Origin: Rhabdophis nuchalis | Taxonomy: Eukaryota; Chordata; Lepidosauria; Squamata; Natricidae | DNA: 64,000 nt | Assembly (NCBI GenBank): GCA_039707465.1 | Contig: CM077643.1 | Span: forward strand, 40,850,105 to 40,914,104 | Direction: 5' to 3' | Shown here: piece after piece, positions 12,401 to 23,700 of the stretch | Position numbering within the stretch: the first letter of the stretch is position 1 | Layout: each line of letters begins with the position of its first letter | Notes under the pieces: model-generated | The model's database searches: none | Told to the model about the DNA's origin: nothing | What the model saw: the letters and a program-made list of their open reading frames with translations, nothing else | Translations under genes and position numbers: made by a program

Positions 12401-15400
12401 TGTCATTATAGTTCTACCACATAAAATGTATCAATACTATATTGTTGCAGGAAATCAGGAGACTCGGACAACGACATCTAGATAAGCCTTTTATTTTTGG
12501 CCAAAGGTCCGAGCAGAAATAAGTTTTGTTAACACCCGGACAAAGACCTATAGAAAAAGCAGATTCTTATATATCTTTCAAAGAGCAGTTTTGAACACGG
12601 AAATACTTAAACCATTCCTATTGGTTACCTTGAGGAACAAGCCTTGTAAGTAGTTGGGGGTCTTTACTTCTCCTTTTGTCTTGGGCCATACGTGTCTCTA
12701 AGCGAACTTTAGTACTGTGGTTTTGTGAGAACTATTGAACTCTGTGGTTAGGCACTCATTTCCCGTTCTTTAATGGCCTATGTCACCTTTTAATATAGAA
12801 GTAAAAGGGGCCCTAAGTGGCTGTCTAGCCTGACCCAGTAGGTTTCATGTTTAATGTCCAATTCTCAGTTGGCGTCCTGCCTTAATATAATAGGTCCAAG
12901 TTAAAACAATGAAATCAAAGGGAAGAATGGAGAAAGTGAGGAGAAAGAAAACAAAAAGTGATTTCCAACTTCATTTGGTGCAGTAAGATACATAATATAC
13001 AGTATTTCTCAGACTATAAGATACTCCGAACTATAAGACGCACTTAGCTTTTGGGGAGGAAAACAAGAAAAAATATTTCTGCCTCCCAGCAATTTGCCTC
13101 CTTGCAGCAAACAGCCTGCAGCTTCAGCAGAGCACAAGCAGCTGATTGGCAGTTGGTTTGGCCTTCCAAAATATCACCTATCAGTGGTTCCAGGCTGCGG
13201 GGATTGCTGCTGCCCATCGCTGCTGACACAATAAATATACAAACACCTCTGTGTGCCCTGTGTTCGGCCTCTGCGCATCCCATTTTTGTCCCATTCCAGG
13301 ATCCCTGCCTCCTGGAAAGGGACAAAAGTGGGGCATGCGGAGCCGAAAATGGGGTGTGCAGAGGCAGCAATAGGCAGCAGCACTGATGGGTGGCGATCCC
13401 TGTAGTATGGAACAGCCAATAGGCAGTATTCCAGGAGGCCGATCCAACCGCCAATCTGCTACTTGTGCTAAATCAGGCTGTGCTGAAGCTGACCAGGCTG
13501 TTTGTTGCAAGGAGGTAAATTGCTGGGAGGCAGAAGTGTGTGGGCAACATTCAGCAACATTCGGGCACAGACATTTCCACCCACCTTTTTGAGGGGGGGG
13601 GGGGGGGGGAATTGTATCTTATACACCGAAAAATACAGTAGCTATAATATCAACTCTTTACTTATCTGAAATAGTAAATACTAGTCACTTCTATAACCAT
13701 AATCTACGTAATAATCAAAACCCAAATCAGAGTTATATTTTTTTTCTTTCAAGCAGGAAGTTCAACACCAATCAAAGAACAAAGACAACAATTTCTTCAG
13801 CACAGCAGTCTTTTAAAGTAGAGATTCTCAGCACATTTTGTAGAAAAAATACTAGGTCTATCCACTGAGCTTTTCATCCATTTTCAGTTTACAAATAAAG
13901 CACTGGTAAAGTAAGCAAGCGTAAGACTTACCTTTGTTTCAAAGAGTTGGTTGTATGCTGTTATTAACTGATCCTTACTAGCTGTTTTAGCCACATTTTT
14001 TATCTGACCAAGCAACTTGTGCTCTGCAAGAAACTACAAACAAAACTTAAGATTAGTTTGGCTACCTAAATAATAATAATATAATATAATATATTTAATT
14101 TGTAAAACCGCTCCCTCTCCCCACAGGGACTCGGGGCGGTGCACAGGGAAGAATAAAACAATAAATATACAAACATAGCATAAAAACGAATTAAATCAAT
14201 ACCTGTGCTAAAATCCCATTAAACACTAAAATACCCAATAATTCAATAAAAACCTGTGGTAAATGACAAATTTTCGTATACTGCAAAGTGAGCTGGAATA
14301 GTATCTACACTTACAATATGGAAATTTAAAGTCTCTAAAGTTTCTATTAGCATCAAATTATTATTATTATTATTATTATTATTGCTCCTGAAATCCAAAA
14401 ACGTGTGATTCTTATATTAAGAATTCCATTCAGATTGGTGACAGCAAACTGCAGAAGAGAACCCAATCATAAGACAGAAAAGGAGCAAAGTGCACAGTGA
14501 AAATTCTGTTCCTCTTGATTTTTCATATCTGCCAATTTTATGGAAGATAAACAAATCAATTTGCAATGTAAGTAAGCCATGAAATTGCAGATCAGCTTTA
14601 AACAAATTTAAAAACAAATCACAATTTCACAGTATTCCAAATAAAAATGTCTATGATCTCAGGTCCATAAATCTAGTTCAGCTAAAATTAAAAATATAAG
14701 ATACTGTACAGCAGAAAGAAGCTTTCAGTTATACAATATACCCTTCTCCTTTGCCTTTTAAACTGAAAAGTTCTTGGATTCATCTAAAGCTAAATTATTT
14801 CAATTTTAAAAAAATGATATATATTTTTAATCCCCTAGCAATACCTTTCTTGTTAACCCAGATAACAGATGAATGGCTACAGGAAACTGCAGAAACTCCA
14901 AGGCCTACTTCTTGTTTTTGATGCATTATCCAATGGGCAGTTTTCTTGCATTTCAAAAAATTAAGACTATTGCCCATAACCGGAGGTTATTTTAATATTT
15001 TGCTATGCTCTGAAATTCAAGGCAAAGTATGCGAATGGCATCCAATGATCACACAAAAATAATAGGGGGAAAAATCAATGTATTAAAATCTACAAGGATG
15101 AATTAGTGCATGACCTATCTGTAATTATTTTATTTAATTACTTTATCCTGGCCTGTCAGTAATGGAATCAGCAATCCCTATCCTCTCTCGCCCCACTCCA
15201 GGCGTGGGAAGGCTGTCTCTCTCTCCCCCCCCCCCCATCCTTACGACCACAACCCAAGCTGGCATGTGGGAATGCCGCAGTCACGTGAAATGAAAAAGGG
15301 GAGGAAAGACAACGCGATCCCACCGAAAGGCTCTCATCCCGTCCGAAGAGATCTATCTATATGGCTTGCTTCGAAGAGCGGGACAGGGTTAAAGAAAGAG

Positions 15401-15681
15401 GGAGCCTTGAATAAAGGAAATTGGGGAACGAGGACAAAAAAAAAGGCAGGAGAAGAGGGGACTTCGTAACTTTGCACAGGTCTTCTGGCCAAATGAAAGC
15501 TACACGCGTCCAGCCTAGCCCCGCATGAACGTATGAATGGAGCCTGCCCACCCGTCAGATCGCGCCTCGGACCCCCCACCCTGTGCGCCGCTTGCTCCTG
15601 CAGAAACTGGACAATCTCCCGCTTGGGCAGCTCCTCGCTCCGCAGCTCCTCCAGGCTCCAAGGACGCGCGCGGTCCGCCAT
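6369..15681 (-). CDS. FKBP3: FKBP3 (FKBP25), complete seven-exon gene, 222 codons
   Basis: FKBP3 is a nuclear peptidyl-prolyl cis-trans isomerase that binds rapamycin and nucleic acid. Exons on the minus strand are 15580-15681, 13932-14033, 11511-11618, 10597-10732, 9963-10030, 9204-9301 and 6369-6423. All junctions are GT-AG and phases close exactly, giving 222 residues against 224 that I recall for human. The N-terminal exons encode the basic helix-bundle domain ([17 protein letters not shown], then [18 protein letters not shown]). Exon 4 starts the FKBP fold ([21 protein letters not shown]). Exon 5 has the lysine-rich loop and [14 protein letters not shown], exon 6 [14 protein letters not shown] and [12 protein letters not shown], and exon 7 [17 protein letters not shown]. 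It is head to head with FANCM. Introns carry an hAT foldback, a Tc1-type foldback, SINE and LINE tails. No coding lesion is seen. Confidence 0.95.
6792..6967. mobile_element. Short TA-flanked inverted-repeat element (same family as 43946-46120)
   Basis: Begins CAGGGTTTCTCC and ends in a diverged complement (AGATAAACAGG). The inside has the phrases 'ggtcttattttcttttgac', 'ggaggtcttatttttgagg' and 'ggtcacctcatggctgct', which recur almost word for word in the element at 43946-46120. It lies in FKBP3 intron 6, is non-coding and short, and probably was mobilised by a Tc1/mariner-type transposase. Confidence 0.65.
7075..8837. mobile_element. Large hAT-type foldback element with perfect 8-bp target duplication
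   Basis: Terminal repeats CAGTGATGGCGAACCT and its complement (AGGTTCGCCATCACTG) are flanked by identical 8-bp duplications CTGTAGAC at 7067-7074 and 8838-8845. That is the hAT signature. The inside is a nested palindrome: the arm around 7286-7560 returns as its reverse complement around 8320-8590, and a second inverted pair joins about 7558-7710 to about 7755-7915. The open frames across it on both strands follow from GC-rich mirror symmetry and encode nothing recognisable. The ends match the six short elements listed below, but this copy is several times longer. Confidence 0.85.
9204..9301 (-). CDS. FKBP3: FKBP3 exon 6
   Basis: 98 bp: [20 protein letters not shown] then [12 protein letters not shown], part of the FKBP fold. 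Acceptor TATTTTTCAG, donor GTATCC. Ends two bases into the Lys codon. Confidence 0.94.
9963..10030 (-). CDS. FKBP3: FKBP3 exon 5
   Basis: 68 bp: the lysine-rich loop specific to FKBP25 (SKKKKAPKP) followed by [13 protein letters not shown]. Acceptor GTCTTTCAG, donor GTAAGT. Too short and too spliced to appear as a long open frame; found by matching the expected residues. Confidence 0.93.
10196..10405 (+). repeat. Degenerate tRNA-derived SINE
   Basis: Reads 'ttaaggcaccaggctaaaaatgaggaaactgagttcta' then 'cagggttgctgtgaaaat' and ends in a TATAAAAATAATAAAAGT-like tail. The layout matches the clearer copy at 39656-39865. Confidence 0.6.
10597..10732 (-). CDS. FKBP3: FKBP3 exon 4
   Basis: 136 bp: [20 protein letters not shown] then [20 protein letters not shown] and SNIQS, entry of the FKBP domain. 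Acceptor CATTGCAG, donor GTAAGT; ends in phase 1. Confidence 0.95.
11511..11618 (-). CDS. FKBP3: FKBP3 exon 3
   Basis: 108 bp, 36 codons in phase 0: [19 protein letters not shown] then [17 protein letters not shown]. This is the charged linker between the helix bundle and the FKBP domain. Acceptor TTTCCCAG, donor GTAAGC. Confidence 0.93.
12443..12890 (-). mobile_element. Candidate solo LTR, minus orientation
   Basis: The left edge starts TGTTGCAGG, so the minus strand ends CCTGCAACA. The minus strand has a TATATAAGAA-like box and then an AATAAAAGGC poly(A) signal shortly before that end, which is an LTR-like order. I could not find a matching target duplication or a convincing right edge, so the right coordinate is approximate. 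Confidence 0.4.
13000..13638. mobile_element. Foldback Tc1/pogo-type short element, 639 bp
   Basis: Flanked by TA at 12998-12999 and 13639-13640. The ends are CAGTATTTCTCAGACTATAA and, from the other side, CTGTATTTTTCGGTGTATAA. Almost the whole element is a hairpin: about 13080-13170 (CTGCCTCCCAGCAATTTGCC...) returns inverted at about 13430-13535, and the centre near 13295-13340 (CCATTCCAGGAT / CTCCTGGAAAGGG) is palindromic too. Open frames in it have no recognisable product. It lies in FKBP3 intron 2. Confidence 0.8.
13932..14033 (-). CDS. FKBP3: FKBP3 exon 2
   Basis: 102 bp, 34 codons in phase 0: [20 protein letters not shown] then [14 protein letters not shown], part of the N-terminal helix bundle. 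Acceptor TTTGTAG, donor GTAAGT. Confidence 0.94.
14097..14275 (-). mobile_element. 3' tail of L2/CR1-like LINE, minus orientation
   Basis: On the minus strand it reads CTGTGCACCGCCCCGAGTCC, then CTGTGGGGAGAGGGAGCGGT and an AT-rich tail. This is the same 3' end as the full LINE at 1140-4378. Severely 5'-truncated. Confidence 0.75.
14358..14383. repeat. (TTA)n microsatellite
   Basis: Uninterrupted TTA/TAT trinucleotide run in FKBP3 intron 1. Confidence 0.9.
15580..15681 (-). CDS. FKBP3: FKBP3 exon 1 with start codon
   Basis: 102 bp, 34 codons: [20 protein letters not shown] then [14 protein letters not shown]. The ATG at 15681-15679 lies in a CpG-rich context (TGTAATGGCGG), and the exon ends CACAGG before donor GTGGGG. 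The peptide aligns with the known FKBP25 start (LRSE-LPK--I--FLQE). Confidence 0.94.
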
Positions 15682-15850
15682 TACATCGCCTCACTAGGGG
15701 AAAGTCCGGGAACCCTTCAGCCGCCCCTCACAAGCCTCCCAGCACGAAAGGCAATGCCAGCACGCTCGGCGCGCCACGCCGCCTCCATCCATACGCGGTT
15801 CCGTTCGCCTCTTCCCGCTGGGCATCCTGGGTAGCGTAGTTCTACCCGAG
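15682..15850 (-). promoter_or_regulatory. FKBP3 CpG-rich promoter with ZNF143-like site
   Basis: GC- and CpG-rich sequence directly upstream of FKBP3. On the minus strand 15841-15820 reads ACTACGCTACCCAGGATGCC, close to the ZNF143/Staf consensus ACTACAnnnCCCAnnATGC, about 140 bp upstream of the start codon. No TATA box is seen, as is usual for a housekeeping promoter. Site function is inferred from consensus match only. Confidence 0.65.
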
Positions 15851-15940
15851 AAAGCAGAGGCTCCGGTTATGTGATTGGGTGGACGCAAAAGCCAGACTGG
15901 GGGAGCAATTTTTGATGCATGTTGAATATTGTAGTGTTAG

Positions 15941-16056
<116 letters not shown>

Positions 16057-16257
16057 TTTATTGTCACTTTGTATACTAATAGGCATCCATTAAAATGGAA
16101 TTTCGTTACAAGTTGGTTGTTCGCTTATATTTTATTTTATTCTATTTTATTTTTCTTTATGTACACTGAGAGTATATCCACCAAAGACAAATTGTATGTC
16201 CAATCACAATTAGCCAATAAAGAATTCTATTCTATTCTATTCTATTCTATTCTATCC
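16057..16257 (+). mobile_element. LINE 3' tail ending in an (AATAG/TTCTA)n array
   Basis: Runs 'ttttattgtcactttgtata' ... 'attgtatgtccaatcacaat' ... 'gccaataaagaattc' and continues straight into TTCTA repeats at 16227-16255. A LINE tail that seeds both ATAG and AATAG microsatellites is a known property of snake CR1-L3 ('Snake1') elements. The family assignment is from memory. Confidence 0.6.
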
Positions 16258-17050
16258 ACTTAAAGTTTCTGTTATAGGGGGACTGACCGGTGCACTGGGC
16301 ATTAAAAACACAAAAGCAAGCTATCATAGAAATCGATCCAACAATAAGAGGAAATGTTCGCAAGGTATCCTAGGAACAGTAGTGCGCTCCTGCTTCGACT
16401 CCCGTCAAGACTTGCATGACACAATCTTCTAAGAAAACTTAAGGGTTTTAGTTTTTTAATATCACAAATGGAGATTTGAGATAACTTTTATTGACACTTT
16501 CTTCTATGAGCATACCGGCACACATTAAAAATGGAATTCTGATGGCCACTCCCAAAAGAATATATATATCCATATACATACATGTACACACACATACTTA
16601 TGTTCTCTGTCTCTCTCACACACGTATTAATCTCACTCCATTTTGAATACATAGCGGAAAAAAGAATTTTGAGGGTCAAAAAAAAAGCCAAATGCTCGCT
16701 TGTGATATTTTTAACAGTTCTTTGAAAAGTCTTGAAAGTGACTCGTTGAAACAGAGATTGCATTTAGTTGCATGTCTGCAGGCGCTTCAATAATAAACGG
16801 AGAAAATATCTGTCCCTCCTTTGTCTGAACCTCTCTCTGATAAACGATTTTTTTAAAAAAGTGAAGGATCCAATATGAGTCGGTCACCGGGACCAGAATT
16901 TTTGACTAGAGAGTAGTTCCCTGAAGATGGGCTCCAGCACGAGTCCGAAAGCACGGCTGACAAAAGCCTCTCATCCCGATGACCGACGCAGATTGGATCC
17001 GGCAACATTACCCTGCAACACGTTTATCCGTCTTCCTTAAGTGTAAAAAA
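16258..17050. other. FKBP3-FANCM intergenic remainder
   Basis: No gene. A CA/TA-rich patch lies at 16560-16625. About 16880-17010 is a diverged repeat fragment ('tgaagatgggctccagcacg'). A poly(A) run at 17046-17060 borders the FANCM promoter. Confidence 0.5.
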
Positions 17051-17060
17051 AAAAAAAAAA

Positions 17061-17228
17061 GGCGAAAGATTGGGACACGTGACCGGTCCGCCTTTCTTGG
17101 GCTCGGCCAATCAGGGCCCTCCTCGGAGCTGGCGGGTTTTTCGGCGGCCCTCAAGATGGCGTCGCTGCCCATTGAGAGGAGTTGCGGGAGAACAGCGGGA
17201 GGGCGGCGGCGGCGGCGGCACTGCTGAA
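17061..17228 (+). promoter_or_regulatory. FANCM promoter / 5' UTR
   Basis: CpG-rich with no TATA box. I see an E-box CACGTG (17076-17081), a CCAAT box (17107-17111), an E2F-like stretch GGCGGGTTTTTCGGCGG (17131-17147) and a YY1-like CAAGATGGCG (17152-17161). An in-frame ATG at 17070 would add 53 residues but lies inside the promoter-like sequence, so I prefer the start at 17229. Confidence 0.65.
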
Positions 17229-17709
17229 ATGAAAGGCAGAAGCCGGCAGGCCACGCTCTTCCAAACATGGGGAGCGCAGCCGACTCCAACGCCGGCTGTG
17301 GAAGAGGAGGAGGAAGAAGAAGAGGCGGCGCTGTTGGCTGCAGCCATAGAAGCCGAAGCAGCGGATTCGCCCTCCTCCCGGCCCTCTCCGTCAGGCGCTT
17401 CTGCTGCCCGGGGATTCATCGGCGGCGCTCCGGGCGCTCTGTGGATGTTCCCGTCGGGCGGCTGCGTGGAGGAGCGCGCCTACCAGGTCCGAGCGTCGTG
17501 GGAAGCGCTCCTGGCCAACACGCTGCTCTGCCTGCCGACAGGGCTGGGCAAAACACTGGTAGCCGCCGTGGTCATGTACAATTTCTACCGGTGGTTCCCC
17601 GGCGGCAAGATCCTCTTCCTGGCCCCGACCAAGCCTTTGGTGGCTCAGCAACGGGAGGCGTGCGCCCGCCTCCTGGGTATCCCCGCTTCGCATATGGCGG
17701 AGATGACGG
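17229..17709 (+). CDS. FANCM: FANCM exon 1
   Basis: 481 bp: start, acidic poly-Glu linker ([10 protein letters not shown]), then the first half of helicase domain 1 with [20 protein letters not shown] and [13 protein letters not shown] (motifs I and Ia). Ends HMAEMTG/ in phase 1 before GTGGGT. The frame shifted by one base (17267-17788) is a GC-rich shadow. Confidence 0.94.
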
Positions 17710-20700
17710 GTGGGTCACGCCCTGCTTCTGTGGCTCACTTTTTTTCACACGAGCCGACTTGGTGTCTTTGATCCGTGGGAAGAGCTAAGGGGGCTGTGAT
17801 CCCTAGTGGGGTGGAAGCAGAGCTATAAGACTTTGAAGTTGAAAAGAAGTTCCAGAATAAGGCATCTCTTTTATCTCTTTTTAAAATTTCAAGCCTGATG
17901 GCATAAGGCCGTGATGGCAAACCTATGGCACACGTGCCATAGGTGGCACATGGAACCATTTATGAGGGCACGGGAAATGTTGTCCTGTCAGCTCCAGCAT
18001 GCAAGCACACACTGGCCAGCTGATTTTCGGCCTTGATTTTCAGCAGTTTTTTGTCCTCTGGAGGCTTCAGGAAAGCCTCCAGAGAGCAAAAAATGGACTT
18101 ACTGGGCCCACTAGAAGTTGGAAAATGGGCTGTTTCTGGCCTCCGGAGGGCCTCTGGAAGGGGAGGCGTTTTTCACCCTCCCCAGGCTCCAAGAAAGTGT
18201 TGTGTGTAAGCATGGGGCAGCAGGGCAGGGTGTCACGCACACACAGGGTGCATGGCATGGGGGGATTAAATTATGGGGGTGGGCACCCGAGTGCGTGCAA
18301 CATTGCGCAAGCGCGTGCTTTTGGTACCCGAGGCAAAAAAAGGTTCGCCATCACTGGCATAAGGTATTCTGTTGTGAGCAGAGGAGTGGAGGATTCTTCT
18401 GAAATATCTCTGGACTTGCTCAATTGTATTAATGTCTGATATGCAGCGCGGGTTCCAAACAGATGAGGTGTATTCGAGAATTGGTCTAGCAAAGGTTTTA
18501 TATGCCCTAGTTTGCAATACAATATTGCCAGAGAAGAAGCTTCACAAGATTAGGTTAACAACTCTTAATGCCTTTTTTGGGCAATGCTGTTGCAGTGGGC
18601 TCTGGCGCTTAAATCATTAGAAATGAGAACTCCCAGGTCCTTGACAGAGTGAGGGTCATCCACAAGGTGGTATCCGCCCAGCTTGTATTTGGTGTTCTGA
18701 TTTTTTGCACCAATGTGTAAGATGGAGCATTTGTTGGTTGAGATTTGGAGTTGCCAATTGTTTGACCATTCTGCCCTACATAGTGAAGGTCTCTTTATAG
18801 GGCAGCAGCATTGTTGGTGGTGTTTAATAGTTCTACATCAGTGATGGCTAACCTTTTTTGGCTCATGTGCCAAAAGCGGGGGGAGCTCAGGGGGGCGTGC
18901 GTGGGCATGCCACACCCATAATGCTATGTGCGTGATCCCCTGCTTTTGGTGTGCTTTTTTTGCCGTTCCCAGGCTCCAGAGGCTTTCTAGGAGCCTGGGG
19001 AGGGTGAAAACAGCCTCCCGCCCACCTCCAGAGGCTTCAGGAGCTTCCCTGAAGCCTCCAGAGGGCGAAAAATGGCCTCAAAAGAAGGCCTAAATCAGCT
19101 GGCCAGCACACACATGCACGCTGGAGCTGGCAGGGCAACACCTCGGGTCCCCTAAGAAGTGGTTCCGCGTGCTACCTGTGGCACCCGTGCCATAGGTTCA
19201 CTATCCCTGTTCTACATCATCAGCGAAGAGAATGCAGTTGCTCATGATATGATCGCAAAGGTCATTTATGTAAAGTATAAAAAGTGTAAAAAATTATATG
19301 AATTCTATAAACAATTTATAAAGTATAAAAATGTCTTTTTTATATCCTGTTGGAAGAAAAATCCACCTGCTGACCCAGAACTGCTTGCTGTCTTTGTGTG
19401 TAGTTCTGTTTATCAATAAACTTTCCCCCCCAATCAGGCTCCATGTGGTTTCCAGCGTCTTTCTCCCAGCTTGGATGTTTCTTCCAACAATCCTTTTTAC
19501 CTGGCACCTGTATTCGTTGGATTGATACCACCAGCCCTTCCAAGCGGCCCGATTCCTGTTGATGTGGCTGGCATCCCATATATATTAAGCTATGACTGGG
19601 TTATTGGTTTCATTGTAGGGTTTATCTTGTATCTTATTAAGACGTCTTGTTTTTAAAAATAAACACCATTTTGTGTATTTCTCTACACAAAATAAATTTG
19701 AGTAACAGTTTTGACTTTTAGGAGCAACACAAGTTAGATCCTTGTTAATTTATTTTCAGGTGTTAGATATTTGTTTGCAAAATCCAGTCTTCTGAACAAA
19801 GCTGCATAATTTAGGGGGAAAGCCTGTGATACCTGTTATTACCGGTATTTCTTAGTTTTTTCCTTATAGATTATTTGCATTCTTCCTTATGTGCTAATTT
19901 TTGACTTTCACCAAGTCTGTTTCCACCCAAAATAGAAATGTGATTAATTCTAGCCATTAAATCCTTTCAGAGTGGGATTTCTTAAATTGTTTGATCCAAT
20001 TATCCTTTTTCTTAGTCTCAAATATAATTATTCCAACAAATTTGACTATTGTTTACTCAAGTATTTTGTCAGGGGCTGTCCCTGTTACTCCATTACCCCA
20101 GGATATGCTCAAATTACCTCCTTGGGAGTAATTATCCCATTTTAAGAACTGCTCTGCACGCTTAAAATGCGTAGAGGATTTAATCCTGATTATCTTGAGT
20201 ATATTTTTTACAAGATGAAAAGTGTGTGTGTGTGTGTATGTGTGTGTGTGTGAATATGTAGGCGTCTAGTATCCAAGCACAGCAGATACCTTGCAATGAA
20301 TCAGACTTGCTTGGACTTTGAATTGTACTTTCTGTTTTCCGTGCTAGTGCAACCATATGGTGATTTGTAATTCAACAGATTTGGTGGATTTTAAAGAAAA
20401 AAAATAGTTCAACTGAATTTCCTCAATTTGATCTGTGACAATATTCATGATTGTTGACCGGTATTTATGCAAAATGCAAGTAATTTTCTATTTTCAGTAC
20501 AATACTACCAATATCATTACGAAATTCTGTCACTTAAAATGTTTTTCTGGCAAGCAATGTAAAAACCTGAAGGCTGCTTTTTAAATGTATAAGAATGCAT
20601 TCAATGTAAACTCTGCTAGAATATGTAGCTCATATTAATTGCTAGTAAATGGCTGTGCTATGTATGTTTAGACATACAACTTGTTCTTATCTTTTTTTTA

Positions 20701-23700
20701 GGAGGTACCCAAATTGTTGATCGGAAAGAAATCTGGCGCACCAAAAGGGTCTTCTTTCTCACTCCTCAAATAATGGCAAATGATCTTTCTCGTGGCACAT
20801 GTCCAGCAGCAGAAATTAAATGCCTGGTTATTGATGAGGCCCATAAAGCTCTTGGAAATCATGCGTATTGTCAGGTAGTGTGGATTGTATAAACTTATAC
20901 TCTGTCTTTGAATAGATTATTATTTAAAAAGCAATCTAGTTGGGACCACATATTAGTCTAGAGCTAGCAAAGCCAAAAATTGATGTAGGCATTCATTCTT
21001 TCTTTTTTTCTCTTTTTCTTTCACAAGCAGCAAATTGGAGAGAAACAGCTCTTTCTATAAGTTTGAACTAATTTCTAAACAGGGATTTTGAAATTGGACC
21101 AAGAAACCGCTGCTCTAGAGATTGTTAAAGGGCCTTCCAGCTGTTGATGAGCACTTTACAAACTCATTAGACTATTTTTAACTGATTTAGAATTGTATAT
21201 TTATATAGACCAGGGGTGTCAGACTCGATTTCATTGAGGGCTGCATCAGGATGGTGTTTGACCTTGGGGGACTGGGGCGGGCTAGATTTAAGCATCTTAA
21301 GGGCTGGATGCAGCCCAGGGGCATTGAGTTTGACACCCCTGATATAGACTCTTCAGGGAATGTATTGAAAAAGACTGCATCAAGAAATAGGATTTTAAAA
21401 AGTGTGGAGAGTGTTTCTGAGGCATAGGTTATTGTATTTCAATTAACTGTTAAATTGAAATGTAATATGTATGTATGGTATAGAAAGTATTGTTAAGTAA
21501 AAGGGAATTAAATGTAGATGAACTAAGATGAACAAGGTTAATAGGTCAGTTGATTTGTATTAATAGTGGAATGTGAAATAACTATATTGGATTACAAATA
21601 AGAAAAGTATTAATTGGAAAAGTTACCGGGGGAAGGGGAAAAAATGGAGGGGGTATTTGGAAATACGCCTAACAATACATATGTAAAGTTGTAACACGAG
21701 ACTTAAAAAATATGGGTCCTTAATGATGTATAAGTATGTAATAGTATTATGAGGATAGCTGGAAACCTGAACCCGGCCCACACTTCAGCCAAAAAATAGG
21801 GTTGGGGGGTAGGGGTAAATGGAACCTGTATAGAAGTATACTTTTAAAAGGAGAAGGTATGTAAAATTAGCAATATGGAAAATATTTTCTGGAATATAAT
21901 TATTAATGCCACTAATATTAAATGGAGCTTGCTCAGTCGCTGAAATACACCATGCAAATTAGAGAGTGGAAGGGAGGGAAAGAGAGAGAGAGGGAAGGTG
22001 TGGAAACGGGGGAGAGGAGAGGGAGAGAGTAAGGGGATGTAGAGAAGAGAGAGATGGCAGAGGGGAGAAAGGAGATAGGGAGGAGGAGAGAGTGTGAGGA
22101 GAAAGGTTGAAGATAAAACAGACTATAATATGGTGTATGGCCGTGATGGCTAACCTTTTTTGGCTTGCGTGCCAAAAGCGGGGGGAGCGGAGGGGGTTCG
22201 TGCGTGTGTGTGCCACACCCATAATGCTATGTGCATGACCCTCTGCTTTTGGTGCACTTTTTTCGCCCTCCCCAGACTCTAGAGGCTTTCTAGGAGCCTG
22301 GGGAGGGTGAAAACAGCCTCCCCCCTCACCTCCAGAGGCTTCAGGAGCTTCCCTGAAGACTCCAGAGGGCAAAAAATGGCCTCCAAAGAAGTCAGCTGGT
22401 CCTAAATCAGTCCTAAATCAGCTGGCCAGCGCACACATGCGCGCTAGTGCTGACAGGGCAACGCCTCACGTGCCCTAAGAAATGGTTCCGCGTGCTACCT
22501 GTGGCACTCGTGCCGTAGGTTCGTCATTACAGGTAAATGGAAAGCAGAAGAGCAAATGAAAGTTGATGTGGCTTGATGGTAAGAGGAATTGATATAATGT
22601 TGGATATTTTAAAAAAAATGTTTGTTAAGATGTAATGGTATACTTTGGATTATATGTATGTTAAAAAATAAAAATAAAAAAACGTTTTATAAAAAAAAGG
22701 AACAGGATTTTAGGATGAGAGTTGAAAAATTCCAGTTTTCATCCTACAGGCACAAGATTTTTTTGCCACTAGGTGGCTCTTAAATGTCATCCTATAGGTA
22801 GAAAATCTTGGATAGGTTATAAGTAGTAAATCTTAAAATCGATTCTGTTTTAGCCAGTGAGCCCTAGTATGCATTTCTTTTCAATTTTATTCTTATTTCC
22901 AGATTCTTTTTGATGTAGTATTAATCTTTTCCTACTTTTTTTCTGCACATCAACATAACAGAAGAAGCATCATATACATAATATAATTTGAGTAAGAATA
23001 TTAGCAAAGAATAAGTATTTGGCTCTAGGGCAATAAAAAGGAAAAAGGGAAATTAACAGCTATTTTTATAAAAGACATGCTATCTATCTCATCATTTAAA
23101 CTCTGATTTCTGGCAATACCAATAACAGTGGAAGTTAGAATAGGAAGTACCAAAAAAAGTGGAATGTTTAAATTAGAGTTTATAACTCAAACATTCCACC
23201 TTTTGGTGTCCTTACAACTGCAAAAAAATGCCCCACCGAAAGCTGGCCATGCTAGGGACTCTGTCTATTTAAACTCTTAACCAGAAAATAAATATTGTCT
23301 ATGGGTTTTATCACATAGCATAAGTTTACAATTACAGGCTTACACCTCAGCAAGATATACATTTATTTTACAGACACTGATTTTATCAGAATTATTTTGG
23401 ATGTATTAGAATAAACTTAGTGGTAATGAAAGTTATTCTCCTTTAGGTCGTGAAAGAATTATACAAATACACCAAAGAGTTTCGAGTCTTGGCTCTAAGT
23501 GCAACTCCTGGCAGTGATGCAAAGGTGAGTCAATTCTTTTTGTTGAGGGAGCTAGATTTTCTTAATAATTACGGTATACATTATCTCTGTTGATTTTTAA
23601 AACTGTTGCTGTACTTGAATACACATCTCAGTTCTCCAAAGTTGTTTTCCTTCTTACGCAGTTTCTTTTATCAGCTGACAGTTTCAGTGGCGTAGCGTGG

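Larger units (their letters stand above)
17780..19280 (-). mobile_element. Degenerate CR1-like LINE fragment, split by two hAT insertions
   Basis: The minus strand encodes RT-tail fragments: a frame near 18400-18517 reads [18 protein letters not shown] then [20 protein letters not shown]. It continues after the insertion at 17909-18356 as [20 protein letters not shown] (17830-17905). An LFADD-like remnant sits at about 19220-19235. Stops and frameshifts mark it as dead. Two hAT short elements (17909-18356, 18839-19209) interrupt it and are therefore younger. Family is a jockey/CR1-type guess. Confidence 0.7.

Noticed and set aside
16488..16763. 91-codon minus frame
   Set aside because: Crosses a CA/TA-rich stretch and has no recognisable motif.
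17070..17228. Upstream in-frame ATG extending FANCM by 53 residues
   Set aside because: The extension overlaps the E-box, CCAAT and YY1-like promoter motifs and does not resemble the FANCM N-terminus; TLFQTWG directly follows the 17229 start.
17267..17788. 173-codon frame overlapping FANCM exon 1
   Set aside because: Shifted-frame shadow of GC-rich FANCM coding sequence, running through the splice donor.
21959..22372. Ser/Leu/Pro-rich 137-codon minus frame
   Set aside because: Comes from a GA-rich low-complexity run joined to a short hAT element.
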